The position numbers were made by a program, and so were the translations under genes. The notes below the pieces were generated by a model. It worked only from the letters and a program-made list of their open reading frames with translations. It was not told where the DNA came from and did no database searches. This document shows, piece by piece, positions 33,271-43,382 of a stretch of 64,000 nucleotides of DNA; positions within the stretch are counted from its first letter, which is position 1, and each line of letters starts with the position of its first letter. Origin of the DNA: Xenoacremonium recifei (taxonomy: Eukaryota > Ascomycota > Sordariomycetes > Hypocreales > Nectriaceae); the NCBI GenBank assembly GCA_012184525.1, contig WOFQ01000045.1:233078-297077 (forward strand), read 5' to 3'.

Positions 33271-35760
33271 TCAAACTCGCTCGTCCGCGGACAGAAGCTC
33301 GACTATGGGGCCAATCATGACTTTTTCAACGTCCAAACTCAAAAGATGTGCTAACTTAGAGCCAATAGACTGTTTTGAAGTCACAATCTTCCATATTTTG
33401 TCTTTGACATCATAGCTCATTTCAAAGTCCAGAAGAAGCGTCTCAATATCTTTCTCAGGTGACATGATGCTTAGCTGCGGGTTGGGGCCGACTTCGATGC
33501 GAATTTCATCATCGTAGCCCAATGCGTCGAGCATTTGTATTTTAAGGCCATCCTTATTGAAGTCCGTTGAATGAGACGCAGTACTTTCTGTGCTCTCGAC
33601 GTGGATAGACCCGTTTTGGCAAAGAACATCATTGACAAACACGCGAACGTCGTCAGGATGGGTATTGTTGAGGGCTGGGAAGCTGAATGTCCACGACTTG
33701 CCCCAAGCTTTGGTGGTCAGTCGACCATCAGCTTGATTGTACTTGATCTGTATGCAACGATGACCATGGCCTTCAAGGCCTGTACTTGCGATCCCAGAAC
33801 TACCTTTCGAAGCGGCAGCTGGATCATCTCGAACATCTTCCCAAATGTCGAACTTGCCATCATCACCCACGACAACGAGGACCTCGAGGCTCTCTGGATT
33901 CTTGCATCCATTCTCGGGAACTCTTGCATAGTCGAGGGGAATGATAGCTCCTTCAGTTGCTAGCACTGGTAGTCTAGCGAGAGGCCGATAGAGGTCAATC
34001 TCACGTCCTGTGCTGTAGACCCTTCCAGAAAATAAATCAAGTACACAACGACTCGAATCGGGCAGCCAAGCAGTCACCTTGGCGAGATTTGTCTTGGGAT
34101 TGGCCGGATCGACGATGGGGCAAACGATCATTGAAGGGCCAAATTCATACTGATTGGGGTAACGGTATGCCTCCTCGTGTTCGGGATAGGACCAGTACAT
34201 TGGCTGTACAAGGGGCTGGGGATCAAGAAGCGAATTGGAAACATTCAATGAGTACACGTACGGCACCAGCCTATGTCTCAATTGCATAGCTTCGCGCATG
34301 ACTTCGCGAGCTTCAGGGCGGAAGTTCCAAGGCTCCTTGCCCGACCAACGACTGTTGGTTGAATGAAGGCGCAACATAGGCGAAAAGGCTCCTAGCTGAA
34401 CCCATCGTGCGGATAATTCAGAATCGCGGTAGCCCATCATATGGCCGCCGATATCATGGCTCCACCAACCGTAACCTATGTTTGAAGCGGTAGCCGTGAA
34501 TTCTGGCTGGAAGCGCAATGAGTCCCAGGTGATAATGCTATCACCAGAGAAGCCTATCGGATACCTATGACTACCTGGCCCAGCGTAACGAGAGAATATC
34601 AGAGGCTGGGTGTCTTTTGCAGTCTTCTGTTGATCAAGGTAGTGAAAGTGGTTGAGTAGCCACAAGGGATCAAGGCCGGGCACGTTGGAGTGAGGACCCT
34701 GCTGCCAGTCAATCCACCAAAAGTCGCAGCCCTTATCCTCAAGATCACGATGGAGTATCTCCATGTATGCTTTCATGAACTTAGGATCCGTCGGATCAAA
34801 GAGTATAGGGGCCTTGTGCGTGGTATCGTGGTCTAATGCAGCTGCCATTCGAGGGTATGTCTCTTCGTGATGGTGGATTCCCTCGTGGGGATGATCGTTC
34901 AGGGTCATCCGTAAACCTCTTTGATGCAACTCATCCGCAAATTCTTTTGGGTCGGGAAATAGTTCTCGACTCCAGGTATAACCCGTCCAGCCACCATGCG
35001 GTACCGAATCTCCCTTAACAAGGTGCCAGTCCATGTCAATAACCGCAACGGAGAGTGGGATCTCCTCAGCACGGAAGCGATCCATCAAGTCGAGATATTC
35101 GGACGCATTGTATGCGTAGTAGCGGCTGAACCAGCAGCCTAATGAGTATCTGGGGACAAGGGGCTGGCGGCCAGAAACCGCATAGAAGGTAGCCATGGCG
35201 CCGCGGTAGTCCTGGCCGTAGCAAAAGAGGTAGCCATCGATACGGTCGCCTTCCTGGCGGGGGCTCACAAAGCCGTCATCGTTAAAGAGCATAGATTCAC
35301 TATCATCGAGAGTTGCAAAGCCCTCTCGGGATAGAATACCATTGCCCATACTGCAACGTCCGTCCACGAGATCCAGGGTCCGAGCTGTGCCTCCAAGATT
35401 CGGATTACTTCCGAGACCTTCCCCTGGATCGACTCCGTAACGCCAGTAAGATCCCCAGTCGATTACTTTGCTGGCAATGCTCGCGCTGAGCCCATTTGTG
35501 CTGAATCTCTGCTTGTCATAAGACAGGTGGAAAACGGAGGTGAAGATATCAAGCTTGTGCTCAGATTCAACAACGCGAAATTCTGGGGTGGGTAGCAGAC
35601 GATTCACGGCAAAAGTCGAAGCCCGGTCTTCGAAGATGCCATCCGCTGCCCATTCATACCTCAGCAAGCCCTCGCATAAGACAGTGAACCTCCACTGTTT
35701 GCCTTGGACAATTGACCCTGGGGCTGCCTTAGGATTGTAGTCATTCTGAACTTGGCTCAT
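33271..35760 (-). CDS. GH31 family glycosidase, predicted intracellular
   Basis: One uninterrupted frame of 829 aa (MSQVQNDYNPKAAPG). There is no signal peptide. The N-terminal beta domain is followed by the barrel: PLVPRYSLGCWFSRYYAYN, PLSVAVIDMDWH, nucleophile in FWWIDWQQG (Asp near 352), IFSRYAGPGSHRYPIGFSGD (acid/base Asp near 404) and GWWSHDIGGHMMG, then LRLHSTNSRW. The Trp-rich IDMDWH and WWIDW motifs are those of alpha-glucosidase/alpha-xylosidase-like GH31. It is divergent from a MAL/AmyR-like Zn2Cys6 gene across 721 bp that hold a CGG-N8-CGG site. It probably cleaves alpha-linked glucosides or xylosides after uptake. The exact substrate is not determined. Confidence 0.9.
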   Translation of the reverse strand: MSQVQNDYNPKAAPGSIVQGKQWRFTVLCEGLLRYEWAADGIFEDRASTFAVNRLLPTPEFRVVESEHKLDIFTSVFHLSYDKQRFSTNGLSASIASKVIDWGSYWRYGVDPGEGLGSNPNLGGTARTLDLVDGRCSMGNGILSREGFATLDDSESMLFNDDGFVSPRQEGDRIDGYLFCYGQDYRGAMATFYAVSGRQPLVPRYSLGCWFSRYYAYNASEYLDLMDRFRAEEIPLSVAVIDMDWHLVKGDSVPHGGWTGYTWSRELFPDPKEFADELHQRGLRMTLNDHPHEGIHHHEETYPRMAAALDHDTTHKAPILFDPTDPKFMKAYMEILHRDLEDKGCDFWWIDWQQGPHSNVPGLDPLWLLNHFHYLDQQKTAKDTQPLIFSRYAGPGSHRYPIGFSGDSIITWDSLRFQPEFTATASNIGYGWWSHDIGGHMMGYRDSELSARWVQLGAFSPMLRLHSTNSRWSGKEPWNFRPEAREVMREAMQLRHRLVPYVYSLNVSNSLLDPQPLVQPMYWSYPEHEEAYRYPNQYEFGPSMIVCPIVDPANPKTNLAKVTAWLPDSSRCVLDLFSGRVYSTGREIDLYRPLARLPVLATEGAIIPLDYARVPENGCKNPESLEVLVVVGDDGKFDIWEDVRDDPAAASKGSSGIASTGLEGHGHRCIQIKYNQADGRLTTKAWGKSWTFSFPALNNTHPDDVRVFVNDVLCQNGSIHVESTESTASHSTDFNKDGLKIQMLDALGYDDEIRIEVGPNPQLSIMSPEKDIETLLLDFEMSYDVKDKIWKIVTSKQSIGSKLAHLLSLDVEKVMIGPIVELLSADERV

Positions 35761-36481
35761 GGCGTCCAGGATGCTTCAGTTCAGTGAGTAAATTTGTCGC
35801 TGAGTATGAGCGTAGAATGCAGATTTTGAAAGGCCCGATAGATTAATACCCGAAAGTCAAGACTGCTCTATACAAATAAGACCATTAGCAGTCACTTTTT
35901 ATACACAGAATTGTCCCCGTGGGGAAGGCGGCCAAGTAGCTAGCTAGTAATACTTAGATACTTGTTCTAATTCAAACTATACGGGACAACTGGCTTTGAT
36001 CACAAGACCCTTACTGTCTAGAAATAGACCCACGATGCATTTCAAATCCTTGTATCTGGGCTTTTGATTTGTTGTCTGTCGGACCGAAGGCGATGCCGCT
36101 TATTAGTGCACTGGAGACAAACATGCATGTCTGTGGGTAAACGACTCAATCCAGCATCCCATTGGTTCATTGTCGGATCGAGCCGTGGGTTTGCAAGTCC
36201 GGATGGCTTCGTCGAAGAGTCTAGTTATCCCCGCACTGTTAACATTGGAAACACCAGCCTTCGTGATCCGACAGCAATTCCGACTCACCTCCGGATCGAC
36301 TACTAACCAGTGAAGTACTCGAAAATCACACTTGTACCAGCGTTCTTCTCTTGGCCTCTATCAATTTTGCTTTGGCTGAAAGCCCGAATAGCACCTTTAC
36401 TCTCCTCCATCTTTGAGTTGCGGGGGCCGAAGCCTCCCGCTACGTACAGTCCTAGGGGGGGCAAGCACCAATAGGATCAAC
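35761..36481. promoter_or_regulatory. divergent GH31 / regulator promoter with CCG triplet array
   Basis: CCG triplets at 36268..36270, 36280..36282 and 36291..36293. The last two form CCG-N8-CCG, which is CGG-N8-CGG on the minus strand, the spacing of AmyR sites (CGGN8(C/A)GG). Further CGGA/TCCG words cluster at 36080-36300. Confidence 0.45.
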
Positions 36482-38230
36482 ATGGGCATTCGCGTTCAAC
36501 GAGCTTGCGACCCTTGTCGACTGCGCAAGGTCAAATGCAATGGCAAGCAACCGTGTCCGCAATGCGAGCATCTACACCTATCCTGCATCTTCTCCGGAAA
36601 TGGAGGCAGTACCCCTCGTGCCGCACCAAAGCGAAAACGGATTCTCTCAAAGATTCGAAAGCAACATGAGAAGATTGATCAAAGTTGTTTTTGTCATCGC
36701 GAGCTCGGCATCCTGTCAACACCGCGACATCTAGCACCTAAACCGGGTGATGGAACAGAAAAGGCCAAATCATCATGGTTGAATAATGAGCCGTCACAAC
36801 AAGAGTCACTCACTGCTGCAGCAGATCAAACTATTCCCGAAGGCAAAGAAACATTCCTGTCTCTACTGCCGCTGTATGAACGTTATGTCTATGTTATGCA
36901 TCCAATCATCACATGTGCTGAGGTCCGAGAATCGATCTCCCAGATGGATACCAACGTCCAAGAGCACGGTGCTTTCGTTTATGCTTTTGCTGCTGTTACA
37001 ATCAACTTTGTGCCGCTCACGTCACAATGTCGAGACTTGCCCGAGTCTCAGGCTCACCATAACTCGTCTCAAGAATCTTACTATGGGGGGAATCTCTATG
37101 TTAGTTCATTTTGTACCGAGACCAATAGGCAAACTCGTATGGTTGATCTGGTCCATTCATGCTTGAACGCGCGATTTCACGGCCACAGCAATGATGGCAC
37201 CAGCATCACGGATCCTTTGGCCCGTAGCACTGTCACTTTGCGAAAGATTATGACATGCGCATTTCTTGCCATCTGTCTCATGGCACTTCGAAGGAAAGAG
37301 AGAGCATTCGCGTTTCTCCGTGAGGCCATCACTCTGATGCAACTATTGCCTTATAACGGAGATCGACATGGGCTTGCTCAGAAGCATCGCTTGCATTGGC
37401 TACTCTTTATTCACGAACGCTTTGCTGCCGTGACCCTTGGTCTGCCGCCTATACTTGCGTCTCATCCTCTAGATATACTACCTCCAGACGAGACACTTCC
37501 CAGTCATGTCCAGGCAGGTTTTCAAAGGCTTTGCCATCTTTTCAGTATCATGGACGATGATTTCATGCGGTACTGGACGGCAAGTCAGGGAAGTACAGAC
37601 AAAATGGGCAACACTCCTTGGATTGAGGAGTCAGAGCGAGAAGGCATTACGGCTGCCTGGATTGAGCAGAAACACCAGAAGCTCGACGAAGATGAGCGTG
37701 TTCAGGATCAAGACGAGAGTCGAGAAGATTGGAGCACCGACTGGCCCTTAGCCACGACAGAACTGCAGAGTTTTGACCTACGAGTAACAAGGTTATGGAT
37801 GCACACATTACTGTGGCAACTAGCTGCGTCTAGGATGCTTCTGAACGGCACTACTCTTTCAACTACGCATAGAGCAATGTCTTTGATCTTCCCTGCCCGC
37901 CATGTTATCATTCAGCTGCGGGACTACGTAAGCTGTCTGGGGAGCACGGATAGCGTCAGTATCCACGGCTCCGGTATCTTAGACAAGCTTTTCGAAATCA
38001 CCAACGCTATAGCTGATGTCTTGCTGTTAGTACCCAGAGACATCTTGGCCTTATCATCCCAGGAGGACTTTGCCTTCTTGGTCAAATTTCTTTTTTCATT
38101 CGATCGCATTGGGGTTGTTCAAAGGAACATCATCGAAGATAAAGTTGCTCTGCTGCGGGACAAGTTTTCACACCTAGAGTATCTCGCAAGTTTTCCAAGC
38201 TTAGAACCAGCGCTTGGCTTCGATATATAG
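36482..38230 (+). CDS. Zn2Cys6 transcription factor, MAL/AmyR-like
   Basis: An intronless frame, 582 aa from the first in-frame ATG (MGIRVQRACDPCRLRKVK). The upstream part of the frame has only a TTG. The zinc cluster has CDPCRLRKVKC and CPQCEHLHLSC at the very N-terminus, as in maltose/starch-type activators, followed by a basic RAAPKRKRILSKIRKQ. The middle homology region contains LLPLYERYVYVMHPI, LRKIMTCAFLAICLMAL, AFAFLREAITLMQLL and HRLHWLLFIHERFAAVTLGLPPIL, the family's (R)WLLF.ERG.A..... block. It is divergent from GH31 and beside the sugar porter and GH78, so it is likely the local activator. Its last codons and 3' flank are duplicated at 43297. Confidence 0.87.
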   Translation: MGIRVQRACDPCRLRKVKCNGKQPCPQCEHLHLSCIFSGNGGSTPRAAPKRKRILSKIRKQHEKIDQSCFCHRELGILSTPRHLAPKPGDGTEKAKSSWLNNEPSQQESLTAAADQTIPEGKETFLSLLPLYERYVYVMHPIITCAEVRESISQMDTNVQEHGAFVYAFAAVTINFVPLTSQCRDLPESQAHHNSSQESYYGGNLYVSSFCTETNRQTRMVDLVHSCLNARFHGHSNDGTSITDPLARSTVTLRKIMTCAFLAICLMALRRKERAFAFLREAITLMQLLPYNGDRHGLAQKHRLHWLLFIHERFAAVTLGLPPILASHPLDILPPDETLPSHVQAGFQRLCHLFSIMDDDFMRYWTASQGSTDKMGNTPWIEESEREGITAAWIEQKHQKLDEDERVQDQDESREDWSTDWPLATTELQSFDLRVTRLWMHTLLWQLAASRMLLNGTTLSTTHRAMSLIFPARHVIIQLRDYVSCLGSTDSVSIHGSGILDKLFEITNAIADVLLLVPRDILALSSQEDFAFLVKFLFSFDRIGVVQRNIIEDKVALLRDKFSHLEYLASFPSLEPALGFDI

Positions 38231-38285
38231 ATTGCAATACCACTTCCTCCCCATAGGTATAATGGCACCAACACTTAAATAGGAT
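38216..38285 (+). repeat. direct repeat copy A (3' end of regulator gene)
   Basis: A 70-bp segment covering the last codons and stop of the Zn2Cys6 gene and its 3' flank. It matches 43297..43349 perfectly apart from a 17-bp block (38234..38250) missing there. Confidence 0.8.
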
Positions 38286-38300
38286 GATTAACTATGATCT

Positions 38301-40061
38301 CTATACATTCTCCGTCTGCATAACCTCACCGAGCTCCTCTCCCTTTATTTCCGGCTGTTGAGCATGCCATGATTGGAAACTCCTGGTCCCTACTTGGTGG
38401 GAGAAGGCATCATCTATCTGCCTGAAGTTCATACCCTTGGTGTCTGGGAACTCAATCCACACGATGACAATGGCAATAATGCAGGTCGCCAGGAATATCC
38501 ATCCCATCTTTCCTGCAAGATCTCCTTCGTCTGGGTTGAACATGTAGGGAACCACAACATTCCAAACTGTGCTATAGAGGTAATTGAATAGGAACCCAAG
38601 AGATAAGGTTTTTGCTCTCAACCGCGCTGCGGAGACCTCTGCAGCTATAGCCATGGCAGGTCCGATTGATGGGCCCATTGTGAGCCAAACCAGCTGAAGA
38701 GTAATTCCCGTGCACCTTTCATCCTCGTTAGCGGGTCAAGAATCGTAAATGGAGGCGCGTTGGATCGTATGGGGGAAAGTACCACATGGATGTAGAGTTT
38801 TGGTCAGGGATTGAGCTAACAATACCCATGATGAGGAAGAGTATTGCCGCGAAGGCGATGCCAGACATAATTAGGATTCTGTGACCTAAAAAGCTCATTC
38901 CGATAAATGTAAACACACTGGAAATGATCGCGAATCCAATTCCCATTTCGACCATCATAGCCGTTTTAGTAGATGACATGCCTGCGATGATCATGAAATA
39001 AGGAGCATTACTCATGAACGTTGCACCAATCATTTGAGAGATACCGTTCGCATAAAGGACTATGCGTGTACGTCGCCAATTCGTACCGTGAAAGCATTCT
39101 CTATATGATGAGTTCTTAATGTCTGTTTCTTCCCGTATCGTCTGAGCGATGGTGTCGACTGATTCGATTGGTGTCTTCCTAGAATATAGAACATCGATGC
39201 TCTGTTTGGCGGCTTCAAATTTTGTGTTGCGGACTAAGTAATATGGGGACTCAGGGAGCAAGGGGCATGCCACGATAAGCAGGCCGGGCCATATCCATTC
39301 GGTAGCAAAAACAAGTTTATATGCTGAGGGATGAGGGATGGTTACGCGGTTGAAGGAGATCGAGGCGGCAATAAGGAATCCCAAATTCTGTGAGCGGTAA
39401 CATATAAGCAAGTTGTTAGAGTTCAGAAAGGAGATGAGTCTTCACCATGCTGAATGTGTAGCCTGACAGAGCTATGCCACGGAGTTTTGTCGGTGTAATC
39501 TCTGAAACATATGTCTGACCGGTTGTGAGAGCCATGCCTAGGCCCAAGGCATTCACCATCTTGCCAGCCAGAAAAGCTCCGTTGGTTGTCGCCGTGTAGA
39601 TGATACATACTCCGACAACGGAAACTACACCAGCGGCGCAGAAGGAAATCCGGCGACCGAATCGATCAGCGATGGGGCCTGCCATCCATGCACCAAGGCC
39701 CGTGGTTATCTGGGGCATCGCATTCCAGAGGGACTGCCAATAAGCTGGGATGATAGTTTCGCCATTTACGGAATGGCCGAACTGCTCGCTATGAGAGGCT
39801 TTACTTAGTTTGCCGCCTCGAAGCGAGTCAAAGGGGGACTCACACAAAGGGCTTCATGGAGAGACAAAGAGAGAGAGTTATGTTGTCGAATCCGTACATT
39901 AACGCTCCTATATTGGCGTAAATACAACACAAGAGGATGACTGGGTACTTGATCATGACTCTCAGCGGGCTAAGGTCCAGGGTAGACTCTGGTTCAGTTC
40001 CCTGGACCCGCATCACAGATCTGTTATCGACAGGCTCGAGACCTTCTGAAGGGAGTGCCAT
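38301..40061 (-). CDS. MFS sugar porter (alpha-glucoside/hexose type)
   Basis: Four exons, about 39844..40061, 39446..39788, an exon from 39387 to about 38788, and a last one from about 38720 to 38301 (inner ends of the last intron approximate). Sugar-porter signatures: LMYGFDN (TM1), GPIADRFGRRISFCAAG (motif A with D-R-x-G-R-R), GLGMALTTGQTYVSEITPTKLRG (the YVSE..P..RG motif), LLPESPYYLVR (PESP-[RY]), QMIGATFMSN, and FPDTKGMNFRQID in the C-terminal loop (the PETKG-like motif). About 12 helices. It is convergent with the regulator (70 bp apart) and divergent from GH78 (453 bp). It probably brings the glycoside or sugar into the cell for GH78/GH31. Confidence 0.87.
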
Positions 40062-40514
40062 GGTGATAGTGAAGAGATGGACAATGAACTGTTGAAAACT
40101 TTACTGAAAGCATTAGGTGATGGATGCAAGGCTTTATTAACCCTGAGCTCAATGCCAGCCAGGTAGGTCGGGATCTCGTGGAGTAACTGGATCATCCACT
40201 CGGAAGCCTGCCTCTCCACTTGCCGATTCGCGGGGAAATTGACCCCAGATCTCGGTCCTAGATGTCGCGGATGACATATTAGGAGTACTGTATCAACCTC
40301 GCTGGTCTTTCCCTCTCGTATCATTCGGGTCAATAGGATGCGAGATCTCGGAATAATCAGGCACTAGGACCACGGGGAAGCGTGCCGCTCGGCATTATGT
40401 ATTTGAACGGGAGCATCTCACGCTTTGGGAACCCCTTTGTCAAGTTGATTGAACCAATTGTTTCTTCTCGCCATCAACCGTCTGCAAGCATCCAAGAGTT
40501 TCCAACCAACCGTT
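40062..40514. promoter_or_regulatory. divergent sugar porter / GH78 promoter
   Basis: 453 bp between two start codons pointing apart. The word ATCTCG recurs near 40170, 40252 and 40352, and CGG words are scattered, but I found no CGG-N7/N8-CGG pair. Confidence 0.4.
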
Positions 40515-42975
40515 ATGATGGATTCGCCGTTTCTTTCCGGAGACGCGCAGTGGATTTGGGCGCTGAATTTCGACGACGCCGCGGCCGCTGGCCAATTCGT
40601 CATGTTTCGGAAGACCTTTTGTCTTGACGCCGTTCCACCGGGCAGTATACTTCTTCATGTGTCTGCCGACACCAGATATCAGCTTTATCTGAATGGCCAC
40701 AGCGTTAGTTTCGGACCGTGCAAGAGCTATTTGACGCACTGGAATTACGAGACCGTCGATATCGGCCCTCACCTGCGGGTTGGTGTCAATGTACTGGCCG
40801 CGAGGGTCCTGCGGTTCTCCAGCACCCATCCCGGCTGTTTATCCATGATTCGGAGCCCTTATGCCGGTTTCATCCTACACTGTAGGATTGCGGTAGGTAG
40901 TGCTTTGTACTCCAGGGTGAAAAATGTGCTCATTGATGGCCTACAGGATACCACAGTTCATACAGACACAACCTGGGTGGCAAAGAAGGATCACGCCACC
41001 CGAGTCATTGATGACACAGAATGGGATTTTCGTCTAGGTCCGCCTTTTCTGTGTCTCAATGAGCGGGTGGATGGAAGGCGACTAGAGCATGGTTGGTTCG
41101 ACGTGGGCTTTGATGATGAGTCGTGGCCAAGAGCAATCATCTCAACTCCTCGCAGAAAAATGTCACCAATGCTCGATCCCAGACGCCTATTCCCTCGAGA
41201 TATACCTCTCCTCACTGAAGACCAAAAAAGCTTCGATGGTGTTGTAAAGTCATCCGCCTCAAACTTAGACATCTCCTGGGGAAAACTGCTTCAGAACTCA
41301 TCATCCCTTACTTTGCCAACTGGAACATATACAGTCGATATTGAATCAAAGGTACACTGCCGCTCAACCCCACCAGATACAACCCCGCGGTTTTTTTCTG
41401 ACAAATGGATAGTGTTTGACGACCGGTTTCATCGATCTCGTCTGCGAGTTCGATGGCCACGAAGATGAAAGCCCCCTCATAGAAATTCTCTATTCAGAGT
41501 GCTATGAACAGCCCATAAAAGATGGCCAACCTCGACTCAAAGGGAATCGGATTGACTTTCAGAAGGGTCAACTCTATGGCCCTACGGACTACTACATTCC
41601 TCATAAGGGGTCGAATCACTACTCTCCATTTTGGTGGCGAACCTTCCGATTCGTACGACTTAATCTGACCGTTAGGAAGCACCATTTAACACTCAAGTCA
41701 TTCAGCTATCGATCAACGCACTACCCTCTGCGTATCAGTACCATTGTCAAGTTGCCTTCTATTTTTCTTACGCAGCTTTGGGATATCTCCTTGAACACAC
41801 TCCAGAATTGCATGCACGAGACTTACGAAGACTGTCCTTTCTACGAACAGAATCAGTTTGCTATGGACTCTAGGAGTCAGATGCTTTTTACGTATTTGGT
41901 CTCCAGGGATGATAGGCTTGCTCGGAAGACGATGCAAGAGTTTTATTCATCTCGTCGCGAAGATGGATTGCTTGAGACCCATTTCCCTAATCCTGGGCGA
42001 AGTGTTAATATCCCGACTTTCTCTCTATTCTGGATCCTGATGGTCTATGATCATATGGTCACTTTCGGTGATGAGAGCCTTATCAAAAGATATATCGGAA
42101 CTGTAGATGGAATCCTGCAGTACTTTGAAGAGCGGATTAATAAGTTAGGACTGGTAGGGCAGTTTGACCAAGACTGCTGGCCCTTTGTTGATTGGGTAGA
42201 TGAATGGTTCACGGAGGGAAAGGGGTTTCTGGGAATGGCTGTTCCGAAGGCTTATTACCAGAAAGGGGCAGCAACGTACAATAGCTTACTGTACGCTTAT
42301 GCCCTGTTGAAGTCCAGTGAACTGGCCGCATTTCTTGGACGACATGATACTGGAAAGGAATACATCAGCCGCCAGCAGAACTTATTTCAGGCTATCCGAA
42401 CACATTGCTTCGACCCTTCCACGGGTTTATTTTTGGACGGCCCAGGAGCGCAAGGGGAATTCAGCCAACATGTCCAGGTCTTTGCCTGTCTCTCCGGCTG
42501 CGTCACAGGTGATACTGCCAGATCATTAATTGAAAAGACAGTTTTACAGAGAGACAAGTACAAGCTTGCTAAAGCAAGCTTTGCTCATGGGTTCTACTTA
42601 TTCCGCGCTGCCAGCATCGCAGGAGTCTATGAACAGTGCTGGGATACTCTCATTGAGCCCTGGAGGAAAATGATGGACCAGAACCTAACGACCTGGGCCG
42701 AAAGTGAGAGTATGACGCGAAGCGATTGTCACGGTTGGAGCGCAACTCCTCTCTATGAAATAGGTACAGAGATTTTGGGATTTCGGCAATACAGCCGTGC
42801 CTACTTAGACCGCATCCACGGCAAGAGGGGTGAAGCCGAAGTACAGATTAGTCTGCGACAGAAGATGTTATCTGAGGCCAGTGCTTGGTTTATAATAGGT
42901 CATCATGAGGGTAATGATAGAGTACATCTGGAGTGGGACAGGGCGAAAGATCTTGAAGTTATTAATTTTGAATAA
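40515..42975 (+). CDS. GH78 alpha-L-rhamnosidase, predicted intracellular
   Basis: Predicted join 40515..41351, 41413..42975 (799 aa). The start is the tandem MM at 40515. A 61-nt phase-0 intron joins TVDIESK to CLTTGFIDLVCEF; the two frames would otherwise look like a frameshift. The N-terminal beta-sandwich has QWIWALNF, FRKTF, ADTRYQLYLNGHSV and FGPCKSY. The catalytic (alpha/alpha)6 barrel has the fungal GH78 signature ETYEDCPFYEQNQF..D..SQ (about 411-430) with its acidic residues intact, then DQDCWPFVDW and SMTRSDCHGWSATPLYE. No signal peptide. It would remove alpha-L-rhamnose from imported glycosides, consistent with the divergent porter. Confidence 0.9.
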
Positions 42976-43382
42976 GGATAATTTATTGGGGAATGGGAAC
43001 ATATATACTACTGAGTATGTCATGACATAATATCACAGTGAGGTCGCCGCGTCTTCGCCACGGATAGAACAAAGTTCATGAATGTCTATATATATGAGTA
43101 GTTGAGCCCCAAATGAGGGAGAAGGCCAGAGGTTAATACAGTCAATTGGAGACCCCTAGCTGCGTTGGCCCTGTGACTAAGTTACGACTCTTCTGCGAAC
43201 CTCCCTACAACTCGTTCACTCCCTTTATCGCCGCCAGCTTCTGACAAAAATAGAATAAATAAACCGGAAAATACATACTAAGTATATGAACAACATGGCT
43301 TCGATATATAGATTCCATAGGTATAATGGCACCAACACTTAAATAGGATCCGGTGTTCATTGCGAGAACTACGCACATCTAT
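42976..43382. other. intergenic, AT-rich, contains repeat copy B
   Basis: Convergent 3' flanks of GH78 and the next SDR. The only structure seen is the duplicated 53-bp piece of the regulator gene's 3' end. Confidence 0.5.
43297..43349 (+). repeat. direct repeat copy B
   Basis: 53 bp identical to 38216..38285 except that 17 bp are absent after base 18. It includes a copy of the regulator's last sense codons and stop, here outside any gene. Together with copy A it brackets the porter + GH78 block. Confidence 0.8.

Noticed and set aside
41352..41470. Apparent frameshift in the GH78 gene (two overlapping frames)
   Set aside because: A 61-nt GT..AG intron at 41352..41412 joins the frames in phase 0 and restores a sensible family sequence.
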